Source: Alginatibacterium sediminis (GTDB lineage: Bacteria > Pseudomonadota > Gammaproteobacteria > Enterobacterales > Celerinatantimonadaceae). Taken from it: 64,000 nt of DNA. This document shows, piece by piece, positions 1 through 8,258 of this stretch (position 1 is its first letter; every line of letters begins with the position of its first letter). The translations under genes were made by a program, and so were the position numbers. A model generated the notes under the pieces. The model had not been told where the DNA came from and ran no database searches. It worked only from the letters and a program-made list of their open reading frames with translations. The stretch lies in contig NZ_RAQO01000004.1 in the NCBI RefSeq assembly GCF_003610775.1, forward strand, positions 1 to 64,000, read 5' to 3'.

Positions 1-69
1 GAGGTGGTGTTGCATCAACTTATTATGGCTGTCTTGTTAATACACTTTGATGGCTGTCTTGTTAATACA
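1..69 (+). repeat. Partial repeat unit plus two tail-motif copies
   Basis: The window opens inside a repeat unit: bases 1-43 match the last 43 bases of the unit at 75-208 with one difference in the overlap. It ends in the tail motif TATTATGGCTGTCTTGTTAA (21-40, continuing to 43). A second, slightly diverged tail follows at 49-69. The complete unit presumably starts before the window. Confidence 0.85.
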
Positions 70-74
70 CCGTC

Positions 75-208
75 TGTGATTTAGCAAAGCAGCTAAATTC
101 ACGGGGAATAACAATTTCATTGTATAAATCTAAGGTAACCAGAGTCGAAAAGGGCGATTGTGTTAGAGGTGGTGTTGTATCAACTTATTATGGCTGTCTT
201 GTTAATAC
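75..208 (+). repeat. Hairpin-headed repeat unit, copy A
   Basis: This 134-base unit recurs at 255-388 (exactly 180 bases on) with about four differences. It starts with an imperfect hairpin: GTGATTTAGC (76-85), loop AAAGCA, GCTAAATTCAC (92-102). It ends with the tail motif at 186-208. A diverged colinear copy lies at about 9173-9305, with no indel from the right hairpin arm to the tail. A hairpin at one end and a fixed short tail at the other is the layout of REP/IS200-type elements; that identity is inference. Confidence 0.85.
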
Positions 209-230
209 CTGTTAATACACTCCAGCAACT

Positions 231-253
231 CATTATGGCTGTCTTGTTAATAC
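231..253 (+). repeat. Solo tail motif
   Basis: An isolated copy of the tail (CATTATGGCTGTCTTGTTAA, then TAC) without the rest of the unit, directly before copy B. A fragment of the tail (GTTAATAC) is also duplicated at about 209-220. Confidence 0.8.
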
Positions 254-254
254 A

Positions 255-388
255 TGTGATTTAGCAAAGCAGCTAAATTCACGGGGAATAACAATTTCAT
301 TGTATAAATCTAAGGTAACCAGAGTCGAAAAGGGTGATTGTGTTAGAGGTGGTGTTGCATCAACTTATTATGGGTGTCTTGTTAATAT
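255..388 (+). repeat. Hairpin-headed repeat unit, copy B
   Basis: Near-identical direct repeat of 75-208, with the same head hairpin (256-282). Its tail (366-387) has GGGTGTC where copy A has GGCTGTC. The GGG form is the one found in the accessory region at 8.3-10.4 kb, so both tail variants belong to one family. Confidence 0.85.
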
Positions 389-408
389 TATGGCTGTCTT
401 GTTAATAC
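386..408 (+). repeat. Solo tail motif abutting copy B
   Basis: TATTATGGCTGTCTTGTTAA followed by TAC starts within the last bases of copy B, so the two tails are joined head to tail. This is the sixth tail copy in the first 410 bases. Confidence 0.8.
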
Positions 409-995
409 ATTAATACTTTCACCAAATCCTACATCAAGACCCACACGAGGTTGAGAACTATGCTCAGCTTACGCCAGTATCATCATATTGATGTTTAATT
501 CATCGATATTTTCAGCTCAAATCCCGTGTATTTCAATGAAAAAACTTTTTAAGGTTTTGTATGATATTTGATCCATAAATGAGATCTAGAGCGAATATCT
601 GCTGTTTGTTTGTTGTTATAGTATTGTAATGCAAATCGGTTATGTCACTAATAACTATGCATATTATATATGTTGTGCTTAGTCGGGCGCGAGTTATAGT
701 CGTGTCTTTAGACATGCTTTTTTGTAGAGGGTTGTCAGAAAAGGAACTAATTGACATCTATCGTAATCGGATTTGTTGACCTTAAATATACGTTTACAAA
801 TTTCTTCGATTTAACTTAGTGTCAATTGTATGTTTCTGAAGTTGTAGCTGAACATCACCACATTGCTTACAAGGAACATCGTTAAAAGTACGTACGATAA
901 ATTTCCTTTGAAATAACGGATATTCATAGAGAGTGCTTTGCTTATTGCAACACTCAAACTCAAGTTACAAACTTGTAATCTAGTAGGAGTTAACA
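409..995. other. Non-coding stretch before dctP
   Basis: I see no convincing gene here. Short open frames on the minus strand have no ribosome binding site and no recognisable product. The sequence is AT-rich and must contain the dctP promoter, but I could not fix it. GTACGTAC at about 888 is a short perfect palindrome. Confidence 0.5.
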
Positions 996-1979
996 ATGCG
1001 TTCTAGTTTTAAAACAGGCCTAGCTACGGCACTTTGTTTGGCGTGGGCATCAACTGCTTCCGCCACTGTTGAATTTAAGCTTGGTCACTTTGGTGCAGAA
1101 AATCACCCTTCACACATCGCAGCTATGCAGTTTGCTGAACAAGTTGAAGCGCGAACAAAAGGCGAAGTTGAAGTTGAGTTATATCCTAACAATGCTCTTG
1201 GTAGTCCACCAGAAGTACTTGAACAAGTAATCATGGGCGTTATCGACATGAGTCTTTCTGGTCAAGACCAACTGGCTAAACACGTACCTTTATTTGACAC
1301 AGTAAGTATTCCTTTTTCGCTTAGTAATGCCGAACACGCTGATCGCGTTCTAGATGGACCTTTTAAAGAATGGGCCGCACCTGAACTTGAAAAAGTCGGT
1401 TTGGTCTACCTATCGAGTTGGGATTGGGGATTTCGTCAGTTAACAAACTCGGTTCGCCCAATTTTGACTCCTGCAGATGTTAAAGGTTTAAAAATACGTA
1501 CTCCACCGGCGATGACCTATCAAGCCGCAATGCAAGCGATTGGTGCGAATGTACAGACCATTTCATTTAGCGAGCTGGTTATGGCGATGCGTCAAGGTGT
1601 TGTAGATGGCCAAGAAAACCCAATTGGTGTGATTTACAGCTTAAACCTTTATGAATCTCAAAAATATATCTCAATTATTAACTACTTATATAGCTCAATG
1701 GTTCATGTAGTTTCAACCGATGCATGGGGCCAGTTAAACGAAGAGCAACAACAAATTGTTCGTGAAGAGTCTGACTCGGCTCGTTTACTTATGCGTAAGT
1801 TAATGCGAGAGGAAGAATTGGCGCAAATCGAAGATATGCGTGCCAAAGGAATCGTCATAGATGAACCGGAGCTTGCTCCTTTCCAAGATATGATGGGCCC
1901 AGCTTACGAGCAAATTAAGAAAAGAGTGGGTGAGGAAAACTTTGATAAATGGATAGCAATGACTAAAGCGGCTATGTAG
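996..1979 (+). CDS. dctP: TRAP transporter substrate-binding protein (DctP family)
   Basis: Periplasmic solute receptor of a tripartite ATP-independent periplasmic transporter, which captures an organic acid and hands it to the DctM/DctQ membrane pair. The 327 residues start with a signal peptide (about 1-23, basic start, hydrophobic core, ASTASA before the cleavage point). The conserved segment GVVDGQENP lies in the middle third, as in DctP proteins of similar length. The ATG is preceded by TAGGAG at good spacing. A hairpin with a T-rich tail follows at 2011-2042, so the gene can be transcribed alone and in excess of the membrane subunits. The substrate cannot be read from the sequence; C4-dicarboxylates are only the family's commonest class. 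Confidence 0.92.
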   Translation: MRSSFKTGLATALCLAWASTASATVEFKLGHFGAENHPSHIAAMQFAEQVEARTKGEVEVELYPNNALGSPPEVLEQVIMGVIDMSLSGQDQLAKHVPLFDTVSIPFSLSNAEHADRVLDGPFKEWAAPELEKVGLVYLSSWDWGFRQLTNSVRPILTPADVKGLKIRTPPAMTYQAAMQAIGANVQTISFSELVMAMRQGVVDGQENPIGVIYSLNLYESQKYISIINYLYSSMVHVVSTDAWGQLNEEQQQIVREESDSARLLMRKLMREEELAQIEDMRAKGIVIDEPELAPFQDMMGPAYEQIKKRVGEENFDKWIAMTKAAM

Positions 1980-2010
1980 CACAGTGCATTAGAAGTTGTA
2001 TTAAAATTGA

Positions 2011-2042
2011 TTTCGCCCGGAAGGGCGGAATCTTTGTTTTTA
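2011..2042 (+). terminator. Terminator or attenuator after dctP
   Basis: TTTCGCCC (2011-2018) pairs with GGGCGGAA (2023-2030) with one G-T pair and a 4-base loop, followed by TCTTTGTTTTTATT. It lies 30 bases after dctP. Some readthrough into dctM is possible. A second hairpin, around CGCTCAC...GTGAGCG (about 2128-2158), lies further on in the 288-base gap. Confidence 0.7.
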
Positions 2043-2267
2043 TTAATGGATTAAGTGACGAAATCTGAATTTGCGGTCTAAGTTTCGTTGGCATTAGTTG
2101 AGCTAAAGGCTTTCGTTGCGCTCACTACTTACTGATGTAAGTGAGCGTCAGAAGTGGCTAGAGACAGCTTTTTACGAATGCTCTTAGCACAGCGAATGAT
2201 GTCGTTAACTCGCAGCGCTGATCATCTAGCTCTAATTCATTTGCCTTAACATTGGGTAATACATTGT

Positions 2268-3557
2268 ATGTTGACCTTAGCTATATTCGGCGTTTTAATT
2301 TTCCTGCTTTTAATTAATGTCCCTGTTGTGGTTGCCATTGGCTTAACCTCAGTCGTGTTTTTTGTCGGTCTAGGTGATGCACGCCTTTTAGCCATGTTGC
2401 CCCATCGTATGTATTACGGTACAACTGGATTTACCTTGCTCGCCATACCTTTCTTTATTTTGGCTGGTAATTTAATGAACACGGGGGGAATCACCGACCG
2501 TATTTTCCGCTTTGCCCAATCGATGGTTGGTCATGTCGCTGGTGGTATTGGCCAGGTCAATATTGTTGCCAGTGTCATTTTTTCAGGTATGTCAGGTTCG
2601 GCAGTTGCAGATGCAGCGGGTCTAGGTCAGATCGAACATAAAGCCATGGTTGATCAAGGTTATGATCCAGCTGACTCAGCCACGCTTGTTGCCGCTTCTT
2701 CGGTGATTGGACCTGTTATTCCACCGAGTATCCCCTTTGTTCTTTACGGCTCAATAACCAGTGTGTCAGTGGCTCGCTTATTTTTGGCCGGGTTTATACC
2801 AGGCATTATGATGGCATTGGGCATGATGATCGCCTTAAGTATTTTGGCGAAGCGGCGCAACTATCCACGTGCTGAACATAAAGCATCAGTTAGAGAGCGA
2901 TTTTCCGCTTTCAATGGTGCCTTTTGGCCTCTCATGGCTCCGGTCATTATTGTTGGCGGCATCATGAGCGGTTATTTCACACCAACCGAGGCGTCGGTTG
3001 TGGTTTGTGTTTATGCTGCAGCGCTTGGCTTTTATTACAAAGATTTGAAGCTAAAACAAATACCTAGCATTATTTATAAATCAATCGCCCAATCAGTTAG
3101 CTTGCTGTTCATTATCTCTTCCGCCAACTTTTTTGGATGGTTGATTATTCACCAGAAAATCCCAGATAGTGTGATTGAAACCTTAGTTGGATTTGGTGCA
3201 ACTCAGTCCATTGTAATGTGGATCGTGATCGGAATCGTATTAACCATGGGCTTATTTCTAGAAGGAAATGCCATTTTCCTTATCACTCTGCCTTTGTTTA
3301 TGCCAATTGCGACAATGTTTGACATAGATTTAGTTAACTTTGGGGTCGTAATGGTATTGCTCATTATGATAGGAAATCTGACGCCACCGGTCGGCATGTG
3401 TTTGTTTGCCGTAGATAGTTTTGCCAAAGTGGGGATGCCCGCTTTAGCCAAAAGAGTATGGCCCTATTTGTTAATGATTCTACTCATCACGCTATTGATC
3501 GCCTTTGTGCCAAGTATTTCGCTGTTCCTACCCAATCTCATCATGGGAGAAATGTAA
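2268..3557 (+). CDS. dctM: TRAP transporter large permease (DctM)
   Basis: Large membrane subunit of the TRAP transporter, the sodium-coupled permease that moves the substrate released by DctP. The 429 residues are hydrophobic throughout, with about 12 membrane segments, the usual length for DctM. Family motifs are clear: SGMSGSAVADAAGLG near residue 105, GPVIPPSIPFVLYG near 150 and LTPPVGMCLF near 375. The first ATG used has no strong ribosome binding site. The gene precedes dctQ, whereas the usual order is P-Q-M, and it is separated from dctP by 288 bases with a terminator. Confidence 0.93.
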   Translation: MLTLAIFGVLIFLLLINVPVVVAIGLTSVVFFVGLGDARLLAMLPHRMYYGTTGFTLLAIPFFILAGNLMNTGGITDRIFRFAQSMVGHVAGGIGQVNIVASVIFSGMSGSAVADAAGLGQIEHKAMVDQGYDPADSATLVAASSVIGPVIPPSIPFVLYGSITSVSVARLFLAGFIPGIMMALGMMIALSILAKRRNYPRAEHKASVRERFSAFNGAFWPLMAPVIIVGGIMSGYFTPTEASVVVCVYAAALGFYYKDLKLKQIPSIIYKSIAQSVSLLFIISSANFFGWLIIHQKIPDSVIETLVGFGATQSIVMWIVIGIVLTMGLFLEGNAIFLITLPLFMPIATMFDIDLVNFGVVMVLLIMIGNLTPPVGMCLFAVDSFAKVGMPALAKRVWPYLLMILLITLLIAFVPSISLFLPNLIMGEM

Positions 3558-4126
3558 TGATTGCTTTGCTTAAAACTATCGATGTTTGGGTTCAAAGAAT
3601 TTTACGATACATTGCGATGACCATGTTTTCGGCACTGGCAATTCTGCTGATTGCCAATATTTCGTTACGCCTTATTAATGACCTAATCCAGTTTTTAAAT
3701 GGACAAGGTTTGGAGGGGGTCGCTACCGCAATCCAAAGTGTTGTTACCATAAATTCTTTTTACTGGTTCGATGAAGTGATTGAGCTCTGTTTTGCTGCTC
3801 TGGTTTTTTATGGCGCCGCCGGGCTATGGTGTTCAAAGCAGCACTTTTCTGTGGGTGACTGGATAAGTCCGCGCATAAAAAATGAGAATTTAAAACAGTT
3901 TTATAAATTGGTGATCGTGCTTATATCTGCGATATTTATGGCTATCCTTTTTTGGTATTCGTTAAAATTGACACTTAAAACGAATCAGGTCACAACCGCA
4001 TTTCAAATAAAACAATGGATCCTCTATTCGTGCGTGCCAATATCCTCGCTGATCATGCTAATTTACTCGATAGTAGACATCATTGTAGAGAGCAAGAAAT
4101 TTTTCCAAGAACCGGTTCAACCATAA
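3557..4126 (+). CDS. dctQ: TRAP transporter small permease (DctQ)
   Basis: Small membrane subunit of the TRAP transporter, 189 residues with four predicted membrane helices (about 18-40, 60-90, 115-140 and 150-180). The ATG overlaps the stop of dctM (TAATG), so the two are translationally coupled; this start is chosen over longer frames that run back inside dctM. The charged loop GDWISPRIKN between helices 2 and 3 is typical of DctQ. Sequence conservation in this family is low, so the call also rests on position and topology. Confidence 0.85.
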   Translation: MIALLKTIDVWVQRILRYIAMTMFSALAILLIANISLRLINDLIQFLNGQGLEGVATAIQSVVTINSFYWFDEVIELCFAALVFYGAAGLWCSKQHFSVGDWISPRIKNENLKQFYKLVIVLISAIFMAILFWYSLKLTLKTNQVTTAFQIKQWILYSCVPISSLIMLIYSIVDIIVESKKFFQEPVQP

Positions 4127-4131
4127 AAGAC

Positions 4132-4317
4132 TTAGCTGCGGGGCGGGTGATCTGCAGCTAGTTTGGGCTCCCTTGGAATATCTGGCCGGTAAAGGGACTT
4201 CGCCGGTATTCCCAAGCGCTCAGCGACTTCATGAACTGAATAGCCGCGCTCAGTGACCTGTTTTACTGCTTCAGTTTTAAACCCTTGGGTATAAGGTTTG
4301 CCTTTGTTTATAAACAC
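4132..4317 (-). pseudogene. IS3-family transposase OrfA, N-terminal remnant
   Basis: The first 44 or so residues are those of an IS3-type OrfA helix-turn-helix: YTQGFKTEAVKQVTERGYSV and then EVAERLGIPAKSLYR. After LYR, where the family continues with a tryptophan, the frame runs into about 15 unrelated residues and stops. A good ribosome binding site (GAGAGGTG) precedes the ATG, so the 5' end is intact and the 3' end lost. No OrfB and no terminal inverted repeats are visible. It may still be translated, but cannot be an active transposase. Confidence 0.75.
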
Positions 4318-4341
4318 CTCTCGTTGAAGTATTAAGAAGAA

Positions 4342-4373
4342 AAAAATCTACGCGAGTGAGAGCGTAGATTTTT
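4342..4373 (-). terminator. Terminator of purA2
   Basis: Perfect 12-bp stem AAAAATCTACGC (4342-4353) / GCGTAGATTTTT (4362-4373) with an 8-base loop, lying 27 bases beyond the purA2 stop. On the minus strand it is followed by a run of T. It is nearly symmetrical and could also stop rightward transcription. Confidence 0.9.
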
Positions 4374-4399
4374 ATTGAGCAACTCGTGAAATCAAACCG

Positions 4400-5659
4400 T
4401 TATTTGCGAACGATCATTTGCTCTCGTTCTGGCCCAACCGAAACCATGACGATAGGCACGCCCATTAATGCTTCAATGCGATTCACATAATCCTGTGTGC
4501 TTTGAGGAAGACTCTCGAATGTACGACAAGTTGTGATGTCTTCATCCCAACCCTGCATTTTTTCGTAAACAGCTTGCAGCTCCGCTGTTTGGGGCCAAAT
4601 TGGATTCTCGCTGTGCTCTCCTTGGTAAGCAACACAGATCCTAAGGTCCTTCATACCGCTTAAACAGTCAATTTTAGTCAGTGCAATTTCGGTTGCAGCT
4701 TGCAGCTCAATCCCATTTCGAGTTGCTACAGCATCAAAGTACCCCATATCTCGTGGCCGGCCTGTAACTGCTCCATACTCATTCGAACTTTCTCGGAAGT
4801 TGTCTTGATCTTCCATTGCGGTCACTAAGGTTCCGGTACCCACGGACGAGCTAAATGATTTAGCGACTGCAATAACACGTTCAGGCCTCAATGCGGGTAA
4901 ACCGCTGCCAATACCGGCATATGCAGCCGTAACATTTGATGAGGTTGTCCAGGGGTACTCGCCATAAACTAGGTCGCGACCAGCGCCTAATTGTGCTTCA
5001 AATAGTAGCGTAGCGTTGCTTGCTTGCAGCGCTTTAAGGGGCTCTGTGACATTGCAAATGAATGGGCGCCAAGACTGCGTAATGTCTAGTAACCATGCTG
5101 TAAGTTCTGCAGCACTTTGCGTGTAATCACAATCAGGGTATAAGGCTTTTAACTGAGGCATTTTCCAATCGAGCATAAATTGGATTCGCTGCTCGAGTAC
5201 GTCAGGCTGATTTAACCAACCGACTAAAATTCCTTTCTTCATGACACGATCGCCGTAGGCCGGTGCAATACCTTGACGAGTAGAACCGTAGGCTGCATCA
5301 CCGAGCCTTTGCTCTTCCAATGTATCTTCAAGTGCATGCAGAGGTAGGCACAAGGTAGCACGATCGGAGATACACAAATTCACATCCACTCCGCTTGCCT
5401 TTACGCCTTCGATCTCTTCGGTAAGTGCCGCCGGGCTAATCACCATTCCAGGACCCAGTACAGCAATACAATCCGGATTGAAAATGCCGCTTGGTAGTTG
5501 GTGCAGTTTGAACGTACCGAAGTCGTTAACAACGGTATGACCCGCATTATTGCCACCTTGAAAACGAATACTGGCAGAAGCGTCTGAAGCTAAAAAGTCA
5601 ACAATACGGCCTTTACCTTCATCCCCCCAATTGGCACCCACAACCACAATAGACGACAT
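4400..5659 (-). CDS. purA2: Divergent adenylosuccinate synthetase paralogue
   Basis: Member of the adenylosuccinate synthetase family, which joins IMP and aspartate with GTP in AMP synthesis. The 419 residues keep the P-loop region GANWGDEGKG (8-17), with the catalytic Asp13, and GGNNAGHT (35-42), with the catalytic His41; residue 37 is Asn where the standard enzyme has His. The later signature is altered: NEYGAVTGRPRDMGYFD replaces the usual TGRRRRTGW, which carries the arginines that contact aspartate and GTP. The ATG at 5659 follows GGAG at good spacing. Second, diverged PurA proteins are known in Vibrio and Photobacterium. It is divergent from a LysR gene, so it is probably regulated separately from the main purA, which should lie elsewhere. 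The substrate may be IMP or a related nucleotide. Confidence 0.85.
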   Translation of the reverse strand: MSSIVVVGANWGDEGKGRIVDFLASDASASIRFQGGNNAGHTVVNDFGTFKLHQLPSGIFNPDCIAVLGPGMVISPAALTEEIEGVKASGVDVNLCISDRATLCLPLHALEDTLEEQRLGDAAYGSTRQGIAPAYGDRVMKKGILVGWLNQPDVLEQRIQFMLDWKMPQLKALYPDCDYTQSAAELTAWLLDITQSWRPFICNVTEPLKALQASNATLLFEAQLGAGRDLVYGEYPWTTSSNVTAAYAGIGSGLPALRPERVIAVAKSFSSSVGTGTLVTAMEDQDNFRESSNEYGAVTGRPRDMGYFDAVATRNGIELQAATEIALTKIDCLSGMKDLRICVAYQGEHSENPIWPQTAELQAVYEKMQGWDEDITTCRTFESLPQSTQDYVNRIEALMGVPIVMVSVGPEREQMIVRK

Positions 5660-5800
5660 AATATTTCTCCAAATTGATGAAGGCATCATCCTAGAACTGT
5701 CGACCTAATAAGAGAAATTAATTATAGTAATCATCTTGATAAGAATTTCATATACATGTGGTTCGAACCGATTTACTTGGCTCACAGTAAAGGTGAAACG

Positions 5801-6679
5801 ATGCTAGATATTCATTGGCTCAAAACTTTTGTTACGTTGGCACACTACAAACATTTTGGAAAAGCCGCAATCGCCTTGCATATGACACAGCCCAATGTCA
5901 GTTTGCACCTTAAACAATTAGAGCAGGCTACCGGCGTTAAGCTCATTGAGCGAAGCCCATTCCACTTAAATCAAGCGGGTGAACGCTTACTTGAGAGTTG
6001 CCAGAGAACGCTTCAAGAATTACAGGTTTGCCAAGCGGATCTTAATGCTCTAAATGACTTGGATAAAGGCACGATTACTATCGCGGCCAGCGACATTATT
6101 TCTCGTATGTTACTTATTGAGGCATTTAAGCTGTTTAAAGTACAGTACCCAGGCATTGATATTGTGCTATTAAACACGACCTCATCACAAGCGTCTGAAC
6201 TGGTTAGAAATGCTGAGGCTGACCTAGGCTTTGTCATCTCCCAAAACCAGACGCAACCCTTACATTTTGTCGAACTAGAACAGGTAAAGTGGGTTGCTAT
6301 AGGTACCGGGATTGAGCTAGACGATGATGAAGATAAAGAGTTAACCCTAATCTTGCTGGGGCATGACACCCGTACTAGAGATCTCATTGATACCGCGTTG
6401 CCTATGCTCAATCTCTCAAATTATAGAGTGATGGAGGTGGGGAGTGTCGATGCTCAAATTGATTGGGCTGAAGCAGGTTTTGGGGTGGCGATTGTTCCCG
6501 AGTTTGCACTTTCACCAAGGCGTCATCTCTCGTCAAAGGTCACACCTTTACTTGATTTTCCTACGACCGATTTGGGTTACATTGTTCGGCAAAACCAGAT
6601 TTTATCCAAAGCAACCAAGCAGCTTCTGCATTGGGTGAACCAAAGGATATCCTTACTACAAGAAAACGGATACCGATAA
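5801..6679 (+). CDS. LysR-family transcriptional regulator
   Basis: 292-residue regulator with an N-terminal winged helix-turn-helix (about 4-62: LKTFVTLAHYKHFGKAAIAL, then MTQPNVSLHLKQLE) and a periplasmic-binding-protein-like effector domain (about 90-290). The ATG at 5801 is chosen because AAAGGTG precedes it and the usual LysR start (one or two residues before the DIHWLKTF helix) fits; an upstream ATG would add 15 residues without support. It is transcribed away from purA2 across about 140 bases, the classic arrangement for a LysR protein controlling its neighbour. The effector is unknown. Confidence 0.9.
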   Translation: MLDIHWLKTFVTLAHYKHFGKAAIALHMTQPNVSLHLKQLEQATGVKLIERSPFHLNQAGERLLESCQRTLQELQVCQADLNALNDLDKGTITIAASDIISRMLLIEAFKLFKVQYPGIDIVLLNTTSSQASELVRNAEADLGFVISQNQTQPLHFVELEQVKWVAIGTGIELDDDEDKELTLILLGHDTRTRDLIDTALPMLNLSNYRVMEVGSVDAQIDWAEAGFGVAIVPEFALSPRRHLSSKVTPLLDFPTTDLGYIVRQNQILSKATKQLLHWVNQRISLLQENGYR

Positions 6680-7126
6680 TAGAACTGTAGCGGCGTACTA
6701 CCGACTTTGATCAGCAGATTTGAGTTAACTTGTGTTATTTTGGTTTATCAAATGTCCAAGTAGATAGATTCGCTCAGTGCCTTTTGAAATGGAAATAACT
6801 AGAACGGAATAGATAGTTCAGCGCTATCTCATGTTTGCCCATTATTCTGTGATTAAAAAACAGGTATGAATAACAATTTCCAATGTGAAATATGCGAGCC
6901 TACAAGAGGGACCCTTGTTCAACTTATTCCCGTTTTATCGCCTATAATCGTCGCAGAAATCTGCTACATTTTTTATGGTTTTTTACTTAAGAAATCGCCA
7001 TTTTCTCACCACTGTTTTTAACTGATGTCAAGAAATATCGTGACAAACTAACGTTATTGTGCGATATTAATCACACTTAAATCAATTGAGATTCTAGCCA
7101 CAAACACACATCAGGATGATAAAAAT
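6680..7126. other. Non-coding stretch
   Basis: No gene recognised. The sequence is AT-rich with many stops in all frames. It presumably holds the promoter of the small gene that follows. TTGTGCGATATTAATCACAC at about 7057-7076 resembles a CRP half-site pair, but the spacing is two bases too long. Confidence 0.5.
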
Positions 7127-7276
7127 ATGACTCGCTACAAAAATCTGCAATACAACCTTACTGACTACAACAAACAAGCAAAACAGAGCCCACTGACGAA
7201 AAATGTTAGAGAGTGCATCTTAGCTTCAGCATACGTTTCCGCCTTCGCAGGCACCGTTGTTCTGTTGATGTCTTAG
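7127..7276 (+). CDS. Small protein with C-terminal membrane segment
   Basis: A 49-codon frame starting at ATG 7127, preceded by CAGGATG at suitable spacing. The first 30 residues are polar and basic (TRYKNLQYNLTDYNKQAKQS). The last 20 are hydrophobic (ILASAYVSAFAGTVVLLMS), fitting one membrane helix with a cytoplasmic N-terminus. No function is known to me. Coherent composition and the ribosome binding site favour a real gene; short length is the main doubt. Confidence 0.5.
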   Translation: MTRYKNLQYNLTDYNKQAKQSPLTKNVRECILASAYVSAFAGTVVLLMS

Positions 7277-7440
7277 CTTTTTAGATTCTTAGATTTCGTT
7301 TAAATTCAAAGCCTTTAATTGAATAAACAACGTGATTGAATCAAATTAGTGCTAGTCCTGTCCCGGTAACAGGGACGACTAACTTAATCAAATAGAATAT
7401 GAATTCTCTGCGGCATGCTCAGTACGAGTGATTCGGAAAT

Positions 7441-7569
7441 CTAACTAACCCTATGCCTTGTTTCAAATATCTTCAACAGACTAACCACATCTGAACGGCC
7501 TTCAATTTGATCGGTTGTTAAAGTTGCCCAACACTCTTTCCAAGTTGCACACTGTGTATTACTCCTGCG
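7441..7569 (-). pseudogene. Possible C-terminal gene shard
   Basis: A 42-residue open run with protein-like composition (includes WKECWATLTTDQIEGRSD and VVSLLKIFETRHRVS) ending in TAG at 7441-7443. It has no start codon, and an in-frame stop lies immediately upstream. It could be the tail of a lost gene; chance cannot be excluded. Confidence 0.3.
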
Positions 7570-7695
7570 TCAACTGCTTGGAATAACAGACTTTATTGAA
7601 ATTCAATTTCGAGCTTTGTCCGTACATGCATTCGGAAGATAGTTGGTAGAGATCTGAGCGCTATGCTGCCAGATGTATATTAGAAAATAACAAAA

Positions 7696-7716
7696 ATAAC
7701 CAGACACCCACGATAG
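7696..7716 (-). repeat. Tail motif, inverted
   Basis: Reads ATAACCAGACACCCACGATA on the plus strand, the reverse complement of the tail motif (TATCGTGGGTGTCTGGTTAT), with one change in the core (TGG for TTG). It lies 50 bases beyond the stop of the minus-strand gene at 7765-8103. Confidence 0.75.
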
Positions 7717-7764
7717 TGCTAGCAAGGGATACCAATTCGCCGATTGCAAGTTACTGAATAATCT

Positions 7765-8103
7765 TCAGCCCATTTGGGTAATAAAGGTTTGATCGTCATC
7801 CACAAACGCCACAAATCCGCCGTTATAGATAAACACCCGCCCGCGCCCCTCCACTAAGCAGGCAAGCTGTGGGTTCAAATCTTCTTCGGTGTATTGGCTT
7901 TGAAAAGTTCCGGTATCAGTGATTTCGCCGCTGAGTGTCGGCAAAAGTCCATAAGTGCGCTTGGCTTGATCAATCAGGTTTAATTCGCTGTCGGTAGAGA
8001 AGCAAGAGGGGATCGCACCAGCGTCTTCGATAAACATAGTTTTCAGTTCTTCAAAAGCTGTAATCACAAGCCAGTCGATGCCGTTAACATGATGGATAAA
8101 CAT
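7765..8103 (-). CDS. Hypothetical protein
   Basis: 112 residues from ATG 8103 (MFIHHVNGIDWLVITAFEEL at the start), preceded by GAGA at fair spacing. The frame stays open for 35 more codons upstream (to 8208), so a longer form is possible. The protein is acidic, soluble and without signal peptide or membrane segment; the C-terminal third (RGRVFIYNGGFVAFVDDD) looks like beta strands. I do not recognise a family. It is flanked by inverted and direct tail motifs of the repeat family, so it sits in the accessory stretch. Confidence 0.55.
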   Translation of the reverse strand: MFIHHVNGIDWLVITAFEELKTMFIEDAGAIPSCFSTDSELNLIDQAKRTYGLLPTLSGEITDTGTFQSQYTEEDLNPQLACLVEGRGRVFIYNGGFVAFVDDDQTFITQMG

Positions 8104-8258
8104 AGAGTTTCTCGGTAATTCTGATGCGGAAATTTTACCACGAGCAGGAGCAAAACGTAGTAGGTATTTAGTTGCTAAAGGCGGTAATTCTGTGCCATCT
8201 CCGGACATTCGCTAGGCCGACTTGAAATACGTTTTTGCCCCAAAAAATTTTACGCTTT

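Larger units (their letters stand above)
7277..7764. other. Non-coding stretch with a gene shard and a repeat
   Basis: Holds an imperfect hairpin at about 7350-7384 (AGTCCTGTCCC / GGGACGACT, no T-run), a coding-like shard on the minus strand (7441-7569) and an inverted tail motif (7696-7716). No intact gene is seen. Confidence 0.5.

Noticed and set aside
1-408. CRISPR array
   Set aside because: Repeats are of unequal kinds and spacing (whole 134-base units and solo 23-base tails), with no regular unique spacers and no cas genes.
533-996. Two minus-strand open frames (533-757 and 811-996) before dctP
   Set aside because: No ribosome binding sites, low-complexity composition, and the second overlaps the dctP leader; judged chance frames.
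5756-5800. Longer start for the LysR gene
   Set aside because: The added 15 residues lie outside the family N-terminus and lack a ribosome binding site; ATG 5801 has AAAGGTG before it.
7057-7076. CRP-like site TTGTGCGATATTAATCACAC
   Set aside because: The half-sites are separated by eight bases instead of six, so it does not fit a CRP site.
7350-7384. Hairpin AGTCCTGTCCC / GGGACGACT as terminator
   Set aside because: The stem has mismatches and no T-run follows; too weak to list as a terminator.
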